64,000 nt of DNA from Bacteroidaceae bacterium (lineage in GTDB: Bacteria > Bacteroidota > Bacteroidia > Bacteroidales > Bacteroidaceae): the NCBI GenBank assembly GCA_017383485.1, contig JAFNXM010000035.1:1-64000 (forward strand), written 5' to 3'. Below, one piece after another: positions 8,506-18,010 of this stretch. A program made the translations under genes and the position numbers. Under the pieces are notes generated by a model that made no database searches, was not told the origin of the DNA, and saw only the letters and a program-made list of their open reading frames with translations. Every line of letters begins with the position of its first letter. Within the stretch, counting starts at the first letter, position 1.

Positions 8506-9311
8506 AATGCTGCCATTTCTTGTTGCAACTCTGCTGCAGCGCGTCCGGCAGCTTCTGCAAAGGCAGGCGTATTGTCTGCATAAATAATGCCGCGTGATGA
8601 ATTCACCAACAGGCCGCAATCTGCAGTCATACCATATTGGCAAACATCAGCCAAGCTACCGCCCTGTGCACCTACGCCTGGCACCAAGAGGAAGTTGTTG
8701 GGCGCAATCTTGCGCACATCTTCGAAAGCGCGGCCGCGGGTTGCTCCGACTACATACATCATTTGGTCGTCGCCTGCCCAGTCCTGTGAGCGACGCAATA
8801 CACGTTCGAACAACTTTTCGCCGTCTGCTGATTCCACATTTTGGAAGTCGGCAGAACCAGGATTACTAGTCAGCGCCAAGAGAATAACCCACTTGCCAGG
8901 ATAACCCAAGAAAGGCTTCACGCTGTCTTCGCCCATATATGGAGCCACAGTGATAGCGTCGACGTCGAGTTCTTCAAACAGGGCGCGAGCGTACATTGCC
9001 GAGGTATTGCCAATATCTCCACGCTTAGCATCGGCGATGATGAATTGGTCGGGATAGTTCTGGCGAATATAGTTGACGGTCTTTTCAAACGCTGCCCAAC
9101 CCTTCAAACCGAAGCATTCATAGAAAGCCAAATTTGGCTTGTATGCTACGCAATAGGGTGCTGTGGCGTCGATGATAGCCTTGTTGAACGCAAAAATGGG
9201 ATCCTCTTCATTCAAAAGGTGTGGGGGGATTTTTTTCAAATCAGTATCCAAACCTACACAGAGGAACGATTTCTTACGACGAATGTTGTCAATGATTTCT
9301 TGCTTAGTCAT
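8493..9311 (-). CDS. pyrF: Orotidine-5'-phosphate decarboxylase
   Basis: 272 residues, cytoplasmic; converts OMP to UMP, the last step of de novo pyrimidine synthesis. The signature [14 protein letters not shown] carries the catalytic D94-K96-D99 set. [14 protein letters not shown] at the N-terminus and [31 protein letters not shown] supply the barrel start and the phosphate-binding end. Length and motifs match the longer type 2 PyrF found in Bacteroidetes and mycobacteria. The start ATG (9309-9311) is clear. The 3' end has been overrun by a simple repeat: the stop and last codons lie inside the ACTAGTCTAC array. Confidence 0.95.
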   Translation of the reverse strand: MTKQEIIDNIRRKKSFLCVGLDTDLKKIPPHLLNEEDPIFAFNKAIIDATAPYCVAYKPNLAFYECFGLKGWAAFEKTVNYIRQNYPDQFIIADAKRGDIGNTSAMYARALFEELDVDAITVAPYMGEDSVKPFLGYPGKWVILLALTSNPGSADFQNVESADGEKLFERVLRRSQDWAGDDQMMYVVGATRGRAFEDVRKIAPNNFLLVPGVGAQGGSLADVCQYGMTADCGLLVNSSRGIIYADNTPAFAEAAGRAAAELQQEMAALLVD

Positions 9312-9456
9312 ATCGTTAGATTTTTAGGTAATAGTTTTTCACACAGCATTTGCAAGCATTACAAAGAGTCAATGCAAAAACCTATTATATTTATATTCTT
9401 TCTGCAAAAATAGTTTTTTTTCAGCATTTAGCGGTGCGATGTCTAATAAAAATGTT

Positions 9457-9464
9457 TACTTTTG
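9457..9464 (+). promoter_or_regulatory. -7 box upstream of the AraC-type gene
   Basis: TACTTTTG matches the Bacteroidota -7 consensus and lies 120 bases before the start at 9585. Between them is a small CGTTAATCGTTAA-type repeat (9541-9578). No clear -33 box. Confidence 0.35.
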
Positions 9465-9584
9465 TGCATGGAATTTTAGGAAAAGAGCTCAGAAGAATTG
9501 CCTTTTTCATAAAAAATGACATCTTTGACGCGAAGCACATACGTTAACCGTTAATCCGTCAACGTTAATCGTTAATCTTACAAA

Positions 9585-10040
9585 ATGACAAAGCAACAAA
9601 TTAAGACCAGCCCCCTCTCCTATCGCAATCGTTTGGCATTAAAGCGGTCGGACGAATTATTTGTCAGGATAATGAACAAACTCAGCATCGGCAAATTGTA
9701 TCGCAATCCTAACTACACAAGCCGCATGCTGGCCCAGGAACTCGGTTGCGACACACGACACATCGCGGCATCGGTAGCGGTGCATACCAATGGCGGAAAT
9801 TTCCGTATGCTGATCAATTCGCTGAAATTGCGCGAAGCATGCAGGCTATTGAAAAGTGCAAAGCATGCAGGGTATTCTGTGGAAGAAATCGGACTGAGTG
9901 CTGGTTTTGCTTCACGTCAGGCTTTTTATGTCGCTTTCCACAAAAAATATAACATCACTCCTCGAGAGTTCAGACAATCAGCATTTGCTTCTGGAGCGGC
10001 TCCTGCGGAAAACAATGACATGGAGATTGCCGAACAATAG
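9585..10040 (+). CDS. Single-domain AraC-family transcriptional regulator
   Basis: 151 residues made almost entirely of the AraC/XylS DNA-binding domain. The first helix-turn-helix is in TSRMLAQELGCDTRHIAASV, and the second is VEEIGLSAGFASRQAFYVAFHKKYNITPREFRQS, the family signature ending in F-K-x-x-G-x-TP-x-x-FR form. No ligand-binding domain is present, so it works either without an effector or through a partner. It precedes the L-cysteine desulfidase gene by 47 bases on the same strand, so the two are probably co-transcribed and the regulator may act on that gene; this is inference. Confidence 0.85.
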   Translation: MTKQQIKTSPLSYRNRLALKRSDELFVRIMNKLSIGKLYRNPNYTSRMLAQELGCDTRHIAASVAVHTNGGNFRMLINSLKLREACRLLKSAKHAGYSVEEIGLSAGFASRQAFYVAFHKKYNITPREFRQSAFASGAAPAENNDMEIAEQ

Positions 10041-10087
10041 ATAGATATATAATAACGACGACCTTTTATAGACAAAGAAATAATTGT

Positions 10088-11413
10088 ATGAATTGCGAAA
10101 ATACACAATATACCCCCTTGACAGACGAGCAAAGACAGCAAATTATCACACTTGTCAAACAGCAAGTCATTCCTGCGATGGGATGCACCGAACCTATCTG
10201 CGTAGCTTTGGCTGTAGCACGAGCTACTGAGGAACTTGGCGCCCGCCCCGAGCGTATCAAAGTGCTGCTCAGTTCTAATATCTTGAAAAATGCTATGGGC
10301 GTGGGTATTCCCGGCACAGGCATGGTCGGACTGCCTATTGCTATCGCGCTTGGAGCAACTATCGGAAAATCTGCCTATGGGCTCGAAGTATTGAAAGATT
10401 GTACTCCAAAGGCAGTAGAAGCAGGAAATGTGTATATACAAGAAGGTCGAATTGACATCCAGCACAAGACTGACGCACCCGACAAACTCTATGTTGAAGT
10501 GCATGCCTATGATGCTACAGATGGTCACACATGTGTCATCATTTCACAGAAACATACGCAATATATATATATAGAAAAAAATGGTCATGTAGTAATGGAT
10601 GAGCGCGACAACGATTCCACGTCGGCAACCGGTCAAAGTGCCGCAGAAGTCGAACTCACTTTGCGCCGTGTATATGACTTCGCCACTACCACCCCACTGG
10701 CTGACATTGATTTTATCAACGATGCCGCACGACTCAACCTGGCCGCCGCTCAACAATCACTTGATGGCAACTACGGACATGGCCTGGGCAAGACGCTCTC
10801 TCGACCCTTGGGGCGTGGTATCATGGGAGAAAGCATTTTCTCAAAAGTCTTGTCAAGCACAGGCCTGGCATGCGATGCACGTATGGCTGGTGCCATGATT
10901 CCTGTGATGAGCAATTCGGGCAGTGGCAACCAAGGCATTTGTGCCACAAATCCTGTCGTCGTTTTTGCCCGGGAGAATCACAACACAGCCGAGGAGACCA
11001 CGCGTGCTCTCCTACTGAGTCACCTCACCGCCATCTATATTAAGCAACAATTGGGTACACTCTCAGCCCTCTGCGGTTGTGTCGTAGCAGCCACCGGCTC
11101 TAGCTGTGGCATCACCTATTTGATGGGCGGCAATTTCGAGCAAATCACCTTTGCAGTGAAGAACATGATAGCCAACCTCACCGGAATGATATGCGATGGA
11201 GCCAAGCCAAGTTGTGCGCTCAAGGTTACCTCAGGTGTCAGTACCGCCGTCCTATCTGCCATGCTGGCTATGCAGGGCAATTGTGTCAGTGCTGTCGAGG
11301 GAATCATCGACGAGGATGTCGAACAGAGCATACGCAACCTCGTAGCCATTGGTTCAGAATCGATGAATGAGACCGACCGCAAAGTGCTCGATATTATGAC
11401 ACACAAATGCTAA
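10088..11413 (+). CDS. L-cysteine desulfidase / serine dehydratase alpha family protein
   Basis: 441 residues, cytoplasmic. It matches the UPF0597 / CyuA (YhaM) family: PAMGCTEPICVALAVA holds the active-site cysteine (C33), ILKNAMGVGIPGTGMVG follows, and SGSGNQGICATNPVVVF and GCVVAATGSSCGITY supply the cysteines that bind a [4Fe-4S] cluster. Family members split L-cysteine to pyruvate, ammonia and sulfide. No transporter gene of the CyuP type is adjacent. The upstream AraC-like protein is the candidate regulator. A related role on L-serine cannot be excluded. Oxygen lability is expected from the cluster. Confidence 0.85.
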   Translation: MNCENTQYTPLTDEQRQQIITLVKQQVIPAMGCTEPICVALAVARATEELGARPERIKVLLSSNILKNAMGVGIPGTGMVGLPIAIALGATIGKSAYGLEVLKDCTPKAVEAGNVYIQEGRIDIQHKTDAPDKLYVEVHAYDATDGHTCVIISQKHTQYIYIEKNGHVVMDERDNDSTSATGQSAAEVELTLRRVYDFATTTPLADIDFINDAARLNLAAAQQSLDGNYGHGLGKTLSRPLGRGIMGESIFSKVLSSTGLACDARMAGAMIPVMSNSGSGNQGICATNPVVVFARENHNTAEETTRALLLSHLTAIYIKQQLGTLSALCGCVVAATGSSCGITYLMGGNFEQITFAVKNMIANLTGMICDGAKPSCALKVTSGVSTAVLSAMLAMQGNCVSAVEGIIDEDVEQSIRNLVAIGSESMNETDRKVLDIMTHKC

Positions 11414-11542
11414 ATAAGTGAAAGGCTTTTTAATGTTTGATGAGTAAAAAATTGGCTAATAAATGAAGGTACAACTATCAAGCCACATCTTCATAAAAAG
11501 TTAAATAACATTATATTGCACTTTCAACTCAAAACTTTTTCG

Positions 11543-11550
11543 TACTTTTG
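11543..11550 (+). promoter_or_regulatory. -7 box upstream of the subtilisin-like protease
   Basis: TACTTTTG at 11543-11550, about 95 bases before the start at 11645. A TTG lies 24 bases upstream (11516-11518), a longer gap than usual. Confidence 0.4.
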
Positions 11551-11644
11551 CAATACTTTTCAAAGCAGATTGGACACAAAATGCCTCAGTCTGCTTTCAA
11601 TTTGTAAGAAATATTAAATATAAAATCATACATCGTCTTCCCTT

Positions 11645-13777
11645 ATGAAAAAAAGATTTATTCCTCTTTTCATTTGTGCCGCAGGGTTAGCTATTCCTGC
11701 TTCAGCACAAATCGTGTTGAACACAAACAAGAAGATGGACGCACAGGCCACCCACGCTTTGACCGAAGCGCGCCAAGCTACACGCAGTCTCGACGGCAAG
11801 ACTACTGTCGCTACCGAAGTAAAGGATTATATCATCAACTGTACCGACAGCGAGGGTGTAGCACAGACTATCACTGCGGCGGGCTACACTGCTACTGTGA
11901 TCAGTAGTAACACCATCACAGCAAGTGTGCCAGTGGACTATCTGGGCGTGCTGTCAGAAATGCCCCAAGTGACGTATATCAGCTCCAGCGTACAACATCA
12001 GCCCTTTATGGCAGGAACGCGTGCAGAAATCAAGGCGGACAAGGTGCACAATGGTACAGATCTGGAGACGCCCTATACTGGCAAAGGCGTCATCGTCGGT
12101 GTGATCGATCAAAGCTTTGAATTCAAGCACGGCTCATTCCTGGATGCTGATGGCAATTCGCGTGTCAAAGCCGTATGGAACAGAAAAAATGCAGGTTCGA
12201 AACCTACGACTATTATCCCCACCGGTGGCGACGGCTACAACTCTAGCCATGCCACACACGTCACTACTATTGCAGCCGGTAGTAAGATTGATGGTTTCAA
12301 TGTCTATGGTATAGCACCCGAGGCAGATCTCATTATGATTCCATCAAGCTTTAAAAGCGCAGAAGTGCTTGAAGTAACAAAATATATTAGCGATTTTGCT
12401 GCAGAAGCAGGTCAACCCTATGTCATCAATATGAGTTTTGGCTCGATGGTCGGTCCTCACGACGGCACAACTCCCTATTGCTCCAGCATGAACGACTACT
12501 GCAAGGCAGGTGGTATCCTGGTCGCTGCGATGGGTAATGATGGTGACAAGAAACTGCACACCAGCTACGAATTTACCGAAGATGCGCAGACCATCAACCT
12601 CTACGTCAAAAATGCAAAACCAGATGGCACCCCCTACAACTCTTACTATGTAGATATGTGGAACACTGCAGCCGATGGACAGCAACACTTCTCTGTGCGT
12701 CCATTCGTTTACAATACGGCTAATAAGCAAAAGGACTATAAGACCGACGACTTCTGGAAAAAGTGTGGTAGTACTGTGGGCGAAATCGCACAATATAATA
12801 TGAAGGAGCACTACACCTTTTCAATCAATGCCAGCGTGATGAACGGTGGTGACAGCAAATTGATCTTTGGTATCGAGGTGACAGGCTACAAGGGTAGTTC
12901 TTTCCACGCTTGGTGCAATGATGGCGGTGGCGAATTCTACAAGCCCATCGGATCACCCTCGGCTGCTACAGGCGACAATAAATATTGTGTAGGCGAAGGT
13001 GCAGCGACTATCCCCCTCGCTATTGCTGTGGGATCGTATAATGGCAACAACGGCACATTCGTTAGTCTTGTCGATAGCAGGACTTATAGCATGAGCTCGG
13101 GTTCCAAGGGCGCTATCTCTAACTTCAGCAATATTGGCCCCTATCTGGGTGATGCTGTCAAGCCTATGATTGTTGCACCCGGTTCGGTCATCTCTGCTGG
13201 ATACAACAGTTATGCCGCAGACTTCTCGAAAAGCAATGTCGCCCTGACCGCAAAGCAAAAAGTAGGCCTCAAGGAATACTATTACGGCGTGATGAGTGGT
13301 ACATCTATGGCGACTCCAGTCGTGACTGGTACGATCGCACTTTGGCTCGAAGCCAACCCAGAACTCTCGCCCAAGGATATTGAAAATATATTCAAGGAAA
13401 CAGCACGCAAGGACGGCGCTACAGGTTTTACTCCAACCAACGAAAAGCGTGGCTATGGCAAAATTGATGCTTACGAGGGACTCAAGAAGGCGATACAATA
13501 TACCGAAGTCGGTGTGAACGATGTCTTCAATAGCGAGACACCTATTACATTGTTGAAGCAAGCTGATGAGTGGCGCATCCTCTTTGGTTCAAACGAAAGT
13601 TATGCAGACCTGGCTGTTTATACCACTAGCGGTCGCCAGGTACTCAGCCAGCACATCAAGGATATCCGCCGCGGCGACGAAGCGACAGTTTCACTCAGTG
13701 GTCTCGCCCCAGGTGTGTACGTCATCAAAATCAATACCACTGCCAATTCCACCACGCGCAAGGTCGTTGTGAAATAG
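11645..13777 (+). CDS. Secreted S8 family (subtilisin-like) serine protease with sorting domain
   Basis: 710 residues. Signal peptide 1-21 (cleavage at ASA-Q). Residues about 50-120 form an inhibitor-like propeptide. The catalytic triad is visible: D155 in VGVIDQSFEF, H202 in SSHATHVTTIAAG (HAT in place of the usual HGT), and S554 in SGTSMATPVVTGT. The domain carries an insert of about 200 residues between the INMSFGS region and the serine, as in other Bacteroidetes subtilases. The last 75 residues (LAVYTTSGRQVLS...GVYVIKI...KVVVK) form a T9SS type A sorting domain, so it should reach the cell surface. Own promoter and terminator; not in an operon. Confidence 0.9.
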   Translation: MKKRFIPLFICAAGLAIPASAQIVLNTNKKMDAQATHALTEARQATRSLDGKTTVATEVKDYIINCTDSEGVAQTITAAGYTATVISSNTITASVPVDYLGVLSEMPQVTYISSSVQHQPFMAGTRAEIKADKVHNGTDLETPYTGKGVIVGVIDQSFEFKHGSFLDADGNSRVKAVWNRKNAGSKPTTIIPTGGDGYNSSHATHVTTIAAGSKIDGFNVYGIAPEADLIMIPSSFKSAEVLEVTKYISDFAAEAGQPYVINMSFGSMVGPHDGTTPYCSSMNDYCKAGGILVAAMGNDGDKKLHTSYEFTEDAQTINLYVKNAKPDGTPYNSYYVDMWNTAADGQQHFSVRPFVYNTANKQKDYKTDDFWKKCGSTVGEIAQYNMKEHYTFSINASVMNGGDSKLIFGIEVTGYKGSSFHAWCNDGGGEFYKPIGSPSAATGDNKYCVGEGAATIPLAIAVGSYNGNNGTFVSLVDSRTYSMSSGSKGAISNFSNIGPYLGDAVKPMIVAPGSVISAGYNSYAADFSKSNVALTAKQKVGLKEYYYGVMSGTSMATPVVTGTIALWLEANPELSPKDIENIFKETARKDGATGFTPTNEKRGYGKIDAYEGLKKAIQYTEVGVNDVFNSETPITLLKQADEWRILFGSNESYADLAVYTTSGRQVLSQHIKDIRRGDEATVSLSGLAPGVYVIKINTTANSTTRKVVVK

Positions 13778-13907
13778 TTAAAGGCAGTAGGAAGGAAAGG
13801 GGCCAAAAAGATAAATCAAGCGACCAAGTATAGAATCTACCGAATGAATTAAGAAAACTAATTTATAAAACTTGTCTATATAATACTAATTTATAATCCC
13901 CTGCAGC

Positions 13908-13940
13908 AGAGACGTCAAATCAGTGACGTCTCTCATTTTA
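13908..13940 (+). terminator. Terminator of the protease gene
   Basis: agagacgtca (13908-13917) pairs with tgacgtctct (13924-13933) around a 6-base loop, followed by cattttagg. It lies 130 bases after the protease stop and 31 bases before the DUF456 gene. Confidence 0.7.
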
Positions 13941-13970
13941 GGCAGACACTAAAAAAAATAGCAATAAAAT

Positions 13971-14444
13971 ATGGAAACCTTATACCTTGTCCTGGGCGGC
14001 ATCTTTGCCGTCGTCGGCTTATTGGGCGCAGTACTTCCTGTTCTGCCTGGTCCCCCATTGGCATACGCCACACTATGGATGATGTGGCTGGCCGACCGCT
14101 CCAGTGTATCCACCCCCACTTTCATTGTGATGGGGATATTGATGGTCATAGTCACCGCTTTGGACTACATCGCCCCAATATGGATGACACGCCGGGGCGG
14201 CGGTAGCAAGAGCGGAGAACGAGGTGCTACCATCGGCCTCGTAGTAGGTTTGTTTATCGGCCCACTCGGTATCATCTTTGGTCCCTTTGTCGGCGCGCTC
14301 GTCGGCGAATTGATTGCAGGCACACCCACCAACCAAGCGTTGAAAGTAGCCCTGATGTCCTTCATAGCTTTCCTTCTGACCACAGGTTTCAAACTCATCT
14401 ACGGCATAGCCATCATCTGGATGTTCATCGCCAACTTCTTCTGA
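13971..14444 (+). CDS. DUF456 family membrane protein
   Basis: 157 residues, nearly all membrane-embedded: segments at about 3-30, 45-68, 84-120 and 127-157. The small-residue-rich helices (GAVLPVLPGPPLAYATLW and GLFIGPLGIIFGPFVGALVGE) are the hallmark of DUF456; glycine-zipper helices of this kind pack tightly in the inner membrane. No biochemical role is established for the family. It lies between two terminators and is probably transcribed alone. Confidence 0.8.
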   Translation: METLYLVLGGIFAVVGLLGAVLPVLPGPPLAYATLWMMWLADRSSVSTPTFIVMGILMVIVTALDYIAPIWMTRRGGGSKSGERGATIGLVVGLFIGPLGIIFGPFVGALVGELIAGTPTNQALKVALMSFIAFLLTTGFKLIYGIAIIWMFIANFF

Positions 14445-14519
14445 GCAAAGTGGACGCCAGAGGAAAATAAAGAATACGGCTAGCAGCCGAAGACAGATTT
14501 CACACCCAAATCCCCACCC

Positions 14520-14561
14520 ACACCCCCTAGTTTCACCCACTATGGCGAAACCAGGGGGTGT
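14520..14561 (+). terminator. Hairpin downstream of the DUF456 gene
   Basis: acaccccctagtttc (14520-14534) pairs with gaaaccagggggtgt (14547-14561), 14 of 15 positions. There is no T run after it, so it may be a transcript-stabilising hairpin or a factor-assisted terminator. Confidence 0.5.
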
Positions 14562-14616
14562 ATTCGTTCCTCTGGAACTTAGTTTTATACCAATGCATTT
14601 GATAGGATTTCACAAT

Positions 14617-14695
14617 CCAAGACCTTGTTAAAATTTCGCGACGGCTCGTTAAAAAAAGTCTTGACTTTTTTAAAAAAGGTTAGGCCTTTTTTTGA
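14617..14695 (+). repeat. Dispersed CGACGCCTCGT element, copy A
   Basis: Starts at caagaccttgttaaaa, has the core aaatttcgcgacggctcgtt at 14631-14650 (one change from the consensus), then two short AT-closed hairpins: aaagtc-tt-gacttt and aaaaaagg-ttagg-ccttttttt. Intergenic, between convergent genes. Confidence 0.75.
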
Positions 14696-14742
14696 GTCAT
14701 TAAAAGCAGTCGTTGTGGGAAATAGATAAGGGTACATAAAAA

Positions 14743-14778
14743 TGGTGCGAAACGAGACATTAGCGTCTATTCGCACCA
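14743..14778 (-). terminator. Terminator of the rseP operon
   Basis: tggtgcgaa (14743-14751) pairs with ttcgcacca (14770-14778), with an inner agac/gtct. An A run at 14738-14742 gives the T tract on the minus strand, 29 bases after the rseP stop. Confidence 0.75.
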
Positions 14779-14806
14779 CTTTTATATCTTTAAACCTGAT
14801 GTTCGT

Positions 14807-16258
14807 TTAGAATACGAAACGCAAGAGGTCGTTGAAAATAGCATATCCCATCAGGGCAAAGAGCAGTATCATACCGATGCTTTGCGCTATGCCGAGGAAT
14901 TTATCCGAGGGTTTGCGACGTGTCACAACTTCGTAGAGCAAGAAGAGGACATGACCACCATCGAGGGCGGGAATGGGCAGGATATTCATAAAGGCAAGCA
15001 TCAGGGAGATGAATGCCGTGAGTTCCCAAAATCTGTGCCAATCCCACGCATCAGGGAACATGCTGCCGATAGCACCAAAGCTACCTACGCTCTTAGCTCC
15101 CTCGGCCGTGAAGAGATATTTCAAGTCGGCCACATAACCACTCAACACCTCCCAACCATGCGCTATACCTGCGGGGAATGATTCAAGGAAACCGTATGAT
15201 TGAGTCGTCACCGGGTAGTCGGTCATTGGGTGGTGCATGAAGATGCCCATACGGAAATCTTTGTCCAAATCGAATGCCAAAGTGTCGGGTGCTGATGCAC
15301 CTGCGTGCATGACTACTGCTGTGACTCGACGCAAAGATGCGCTATCGACGGGAGAGGTAGCAGGCTCCTCTGCACCAAAGATTGAAGAGAGCAGACCTGG
15401 CTGAGTCGGTTGTCCAGCAAGGACGACATCACGTATCTGTCCCATCTTGTAATTGAATTCATTCCAGGTGGAGATAGAGTCGCCATTGAAGGCAATGAGT
15501 CGGTCGCCAGCCTTGATTCCAGCAAGCTCGGCAGGTCCGCCACCTTGCACACTGTCGATGAGCGAGGGCATCAAGACGTCCATAAAGCGTGGCTGACTCT
15601 GCAACATCTCGATGAGGTTGAGGTCGCCTGGGAGTGCGAGTGTAACGGCTTCGCCCTGACGCATCACTGTTACAAATTTAGCCTCGGAAATATCGCGAAA
15701 GAGATTGGCATCGAATTGTGTGAAAGTCTTTCCATCTGCACTGACAGGAATATCTCCATCACAGAAACCCAATTGTTGTGCAGTCTGGTTGAACTTAAAG
15801 CCATGGCTCATCTTTTCGATAGGTATATACTCGCGACCCCATACAAAGAGGATCATAGCATAGATGAAGAGCGCCAAAAGAAAATTGACCAACACGCCAC
15901 CTACCATAATGAGCAGGCGTTGCCAGGCTGGCTTATACATAAACATATTTTGGCGTGGTGTATCGTCCTTTTCCAAATCTTCGGCAGAGGTGCTCTCGTC
16001 TATCATCCCAGCGATGTTGACGTAACCGCCAAGGGGCAACCAACCGATGTGATAGTCGGTGCCACGCCAGGTGAAGAGGCGCAACGTGCCACTGAATTTC
16101 TTGAAACCGAGATTTATTGAGGGGTCAAAAAAGAGGCAGAATTTCTTTACTCTGACCTTGAAAAGTTTTGCAAACAAGAAGTGCCCACCCTCGTGCAACA
16201 GAATGAGGATAGCAAAGCACAGAATGAGTTGCAACGCTTTGATGAAAAATGTTTCCAT
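14807..16258 (-). CDS. rseP: RIP metalloprotease RseP (site-2 protease)
   Basis: 483 residues. An inner-membrane zinc protease that cuts transmembrane segments, as in release of anti-sigma factors. The zinc site HEGGH (H22, E23, H26) lies in the first membrane helix, and the third ligand is in NILPIPALDGGHVLFLL near the C-terminus, the two family signatures. Between them are a degenerate PDZ-like part and a clear PDZ domain (VQGGGPAELAGIKAGDRLIAFNGDSI, shown in two blocks). It has further membrane segments at about 107-130 and 400-480. Last gene of the tsaB-DUF4290-murA-rimM-dxr-rseP run, 49 bases after dxr. The family call is very firm; the anti-sigma substrate is not in this window. Confidence 0.95.
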   Translation of the reverse strand: METFFIKALQLILCFAILILLHEGGHFLFAKLFKVRVKKFCLFFDPSINLGFKKFSGTLRLFTWRGTDYHIGWLPLGGYVNIAGMIDESTSAEDLEKDDTPRQNMFMYKPAWQRLLIMVGGVLVNFLLALFIYAMILFVWGREYIPIEKMSHGFKFNQTAQQLGFCDGDIPVSADGKTFTQFDANLFRDISEAKFVTVMRQGEAVTLALPGDLNLIEMLQSQPRFMDVLMPSLIDSVQGGGPAELAGIKAGDRLIAFNGDSISTWNEFNYKMGQIRDVVLAGQPTQPGLLSSIFGAEEPATSPVDSASLRRVTAVVMHAGASAPDTLAFDLDKDFRMGIFMHHPMTDYPVTTQSYGFLESFPAGIAHGWEVLSGYVADLKYLFTAEGAKSVGSFGAIGSMFPDAWDWHRFWELTAFISLMLAFMNILPIPALDGGHVLFLLYEVVTRRKPSDKFLGIAQSIGMILLFALMGYAIFNDLLRFVF

Positions 16259-16307
16259 TGATTGATTTGTTTAGTTTTTCGTTTCTGTTTAACCTTTATA
16301 TTTATGA

Positions 16308-17471
16308 CTAACATCTACATTTGTCAACCATCTCGGCTGCGATAATACGTGCCTGACGGTCGGACTCGAAATAAACATCGAGTTCGGGAGAGGTAGCGAA
16401 TGTAGCTCGTTGCATTGTTTCACCGATTATCTCTGCAATTTTGGGGAAAGCAATTTCGCCACGACGGAAAGCGAGGTTGACCACCTCGTTGGCAGCATTC
16501 ATGATGCATGGCATATTGCCCCCTTGCTCGATAGCCTTGTAGGAGAAATCCAAACAAGGGAAGCGGTGCATATCTGCGGGGTAGAAATGCAACGATCGAA
16601 GGGCAAAGAGATCCAAGCGATTGTCCTGCATGGCGAGACGCTGTGGAAAACTGAACGCATATTGGATGGGCAACTTCATATCGGGTACGCCGAGTTGCGC
16701 TTTGACTGCACCATCCTCGAATTGTACGGCCGAGTGGACTATACTCTCGGGATGTACAACGACTTCTACCTGTTGTGGCTTCACACTGAAGAGGTGACAC
16801 GCCTCAATCATTTCAAATCCCTTGTTCATCATAGTGGCTGAGTCAATGGTAATCTTCTCGCCCATCGACCAATTGGGATGTTTCAAAGCATCGGCTGGTG
16901 TAACACAGGAAAGTTGCTCTGTTGTAAAATTGCGGAAAGGGCCACCAGAGGCAGTGAGCAATATTTTCTCGATAGCGTTGATTTCGTCGCCGACAAGGGA
17001 CTGAAAAATTGCCGAATGCTCACTATCTACTGGCAAAATAGGCACATTTTGTTTCATAGCCTCTGCCATGATATATTCTCCGGCAACGACAAGGGTTTCC
17101 TTGTTGGCCAAAGCGATAGGTTTCCTTGCGCGAAGGGCACTAACCGTAGGGCGCAAGCCTGCAAAGCCAACCATCGCTGTGAGGACCATATCCACCTCGG
17201 CACATTGACAGACATCGCACAATGCCTGCTGGCCAGTGTAAACTTTGATCGGCAGATCGGCCAAAGCATCTGACACACTCTGGTATTTATCCTCGGCAGC
17301 AATTACCACTGCATCGGGCATAAATTCTCGTGCTTGCTTTATCAGAAGGTCTGCATTACTACCTGCGGTCAAAATATAGGCTTCGAATTTGTCGGAATGT
17401 GCTCGAATCACATCCAATGCCTGAGTACCGATTGATCCTGTCGAACCAAGTATCGCTATCTTTTTCTTCAT
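16308..17471 (-). CDS. dxr: 1-deoxy-D-xylulose-5-phosphate reductoisomerase
   Basis: 387 residues from the ATG at 17471 (KKKIAILGSTGSIGTQAL); a TTG at 17480 would overlap rimM by four bases but is the less likely start. It makes MEP from DXP using NADPH, the committed step of the non-mevalonate isoprenoid pathway. The NADPH loop GSTGSIG is at the N-terminus, with metal and substrate motifs LPVDSEHSAIFQ, ASGGPFRNF, MNKGFEMIEA and VHPESIVHS in order. Full length. It follows rimM by five bases and precedes rseP. The pathway is the target of fosmidomycin. Confidence 0.95.
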   Translation of the reverse strand: MKKKIAILGSTGSIGTQALDVIRAHSDKFEAYILTAGSNADLLIKQAREFMPDAVVIAAEDKYQSVSDALADLPIKVYTGQQALCDVCQCAEVDMVLTAMVGFAGLRPTVSALRARKPIALANKETLVVAGEYIMAEAMKQNVPILPVDSEHSAIFQSLVGDEINAIEKILLTASGGPFRNFTTEQLSCVTPADALKHPNWSMGEKITIDSATMMNKGFEMIEACHLFSVKPQQVEVVVHPESIVHSAVQFEDGAVKAQLGVPDMKLPIQYAFSFPQRLAMQDNRLDLFALRSLHFYPADMHRFPCLDFSYKAIEQGGNMPCIMNAANEVVNLAFRRGEIAFPKIAEIIGETMQRATFATSPELDVYFESDRQARIIAAEMVDKCRC

Positions 17472-17476
17472 TTTCT

Positions 17477-18010
17477 TCAATCATTAATTTCCAAAATGCC
17501 TGGAGGTAAATCGAGGACTATAGAACGCTCCGTCATCGAAAATTCGACCAGGAAATCATCGTGATAAGGTACCAGAAAGACCTCATCATTGGCATTACGA
17601 ATAGTGAGCAAGATATTCACATTACGGTCATCAACTTCCTCGACTATGCCTAAGACTTGTTCGGCAGCATCATAGACAGTAAAACCAGTCAGTGCTTTCC
17701 ATGAACGGAGTTCTGTATCCTCGTCATCAGCAGGCAAGGCACTCTTAGGATAATACACCTTGGCGCCCATAATGCGTTTGGCATCATGCTCCGACTCTAT
17801 ATTTTCGAAATGAAAGATGGCCGTCTGGTCATTCTTGAACTTGTACTCTGTCCAAAAGAAAGGTACCAAAATACCATCCATCTCGAGGACTAAATATTCG
17901 GCATCGCCGCGGTCGAAAGCATCGTCGGTGAACAGGATTTCCACATCGCCGCAAATACCACGCCACTTGCTTACCTTGCCGATATAAAATACTTCTTCGT
18001 CTCGTATCAT
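17477..18010 (-). CDS. rimM: Ribosome maturation factor RimM
   Basis: 177 residues. Binds ribosomal protein S19 and helps mature the 30S head. The N-terminal barrel (VFYIGKVSKWRGICGDVEI, a variant of the GKI-x-x-x-HG-x-RG start) is followed by the C-terminal PRC-barrel (LTGFTVYDAAEQVLGIVEEV) and FLVPYHDDFLVEF...LPPGILEI. The start ATG overlaps the murA stop by four bases (ATGA), indicating translational coupling. The HG of the usual N-terminal motif is replaced here (KWRG), which is not rare in Bacteroidetes. Confidence 0.9.
   Translation of the reverse strand: MIRDEEVFYIGKVSKWRGICGDVEILFTDDAFDRGDAEYLVLEMDGILVPFFWTEYKFKNDQTAIFHFENIESEHDAKRIMGAKVYYPKSALPADDEDTELRSWKALTGFTVYDAAEQVLGIVEEVDDRNVNILLTIRNANDEVFLVPYHDDFLVEFSMTERSIVLDLPPGILEIND

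Larger units (their letters stand above)
14445..14806. other. Non-coding gap between convergent genes
   Basis: Contains, in order, a hairpin after the DUF456 gene (14520-14561), copy A of the dispersed CGACGCCTCGT element (14617-14695) and the rseP terminator (14743-14778). No gene is seen. Confidence 0.7.

Noticed and set aside
17472..17480. TTG start for dxr overlapping rimM
   Set aside because: The ATG at 17471 gives the usual DXR start (KKKIAILGSTGSIG); the TTG would add only three residues.
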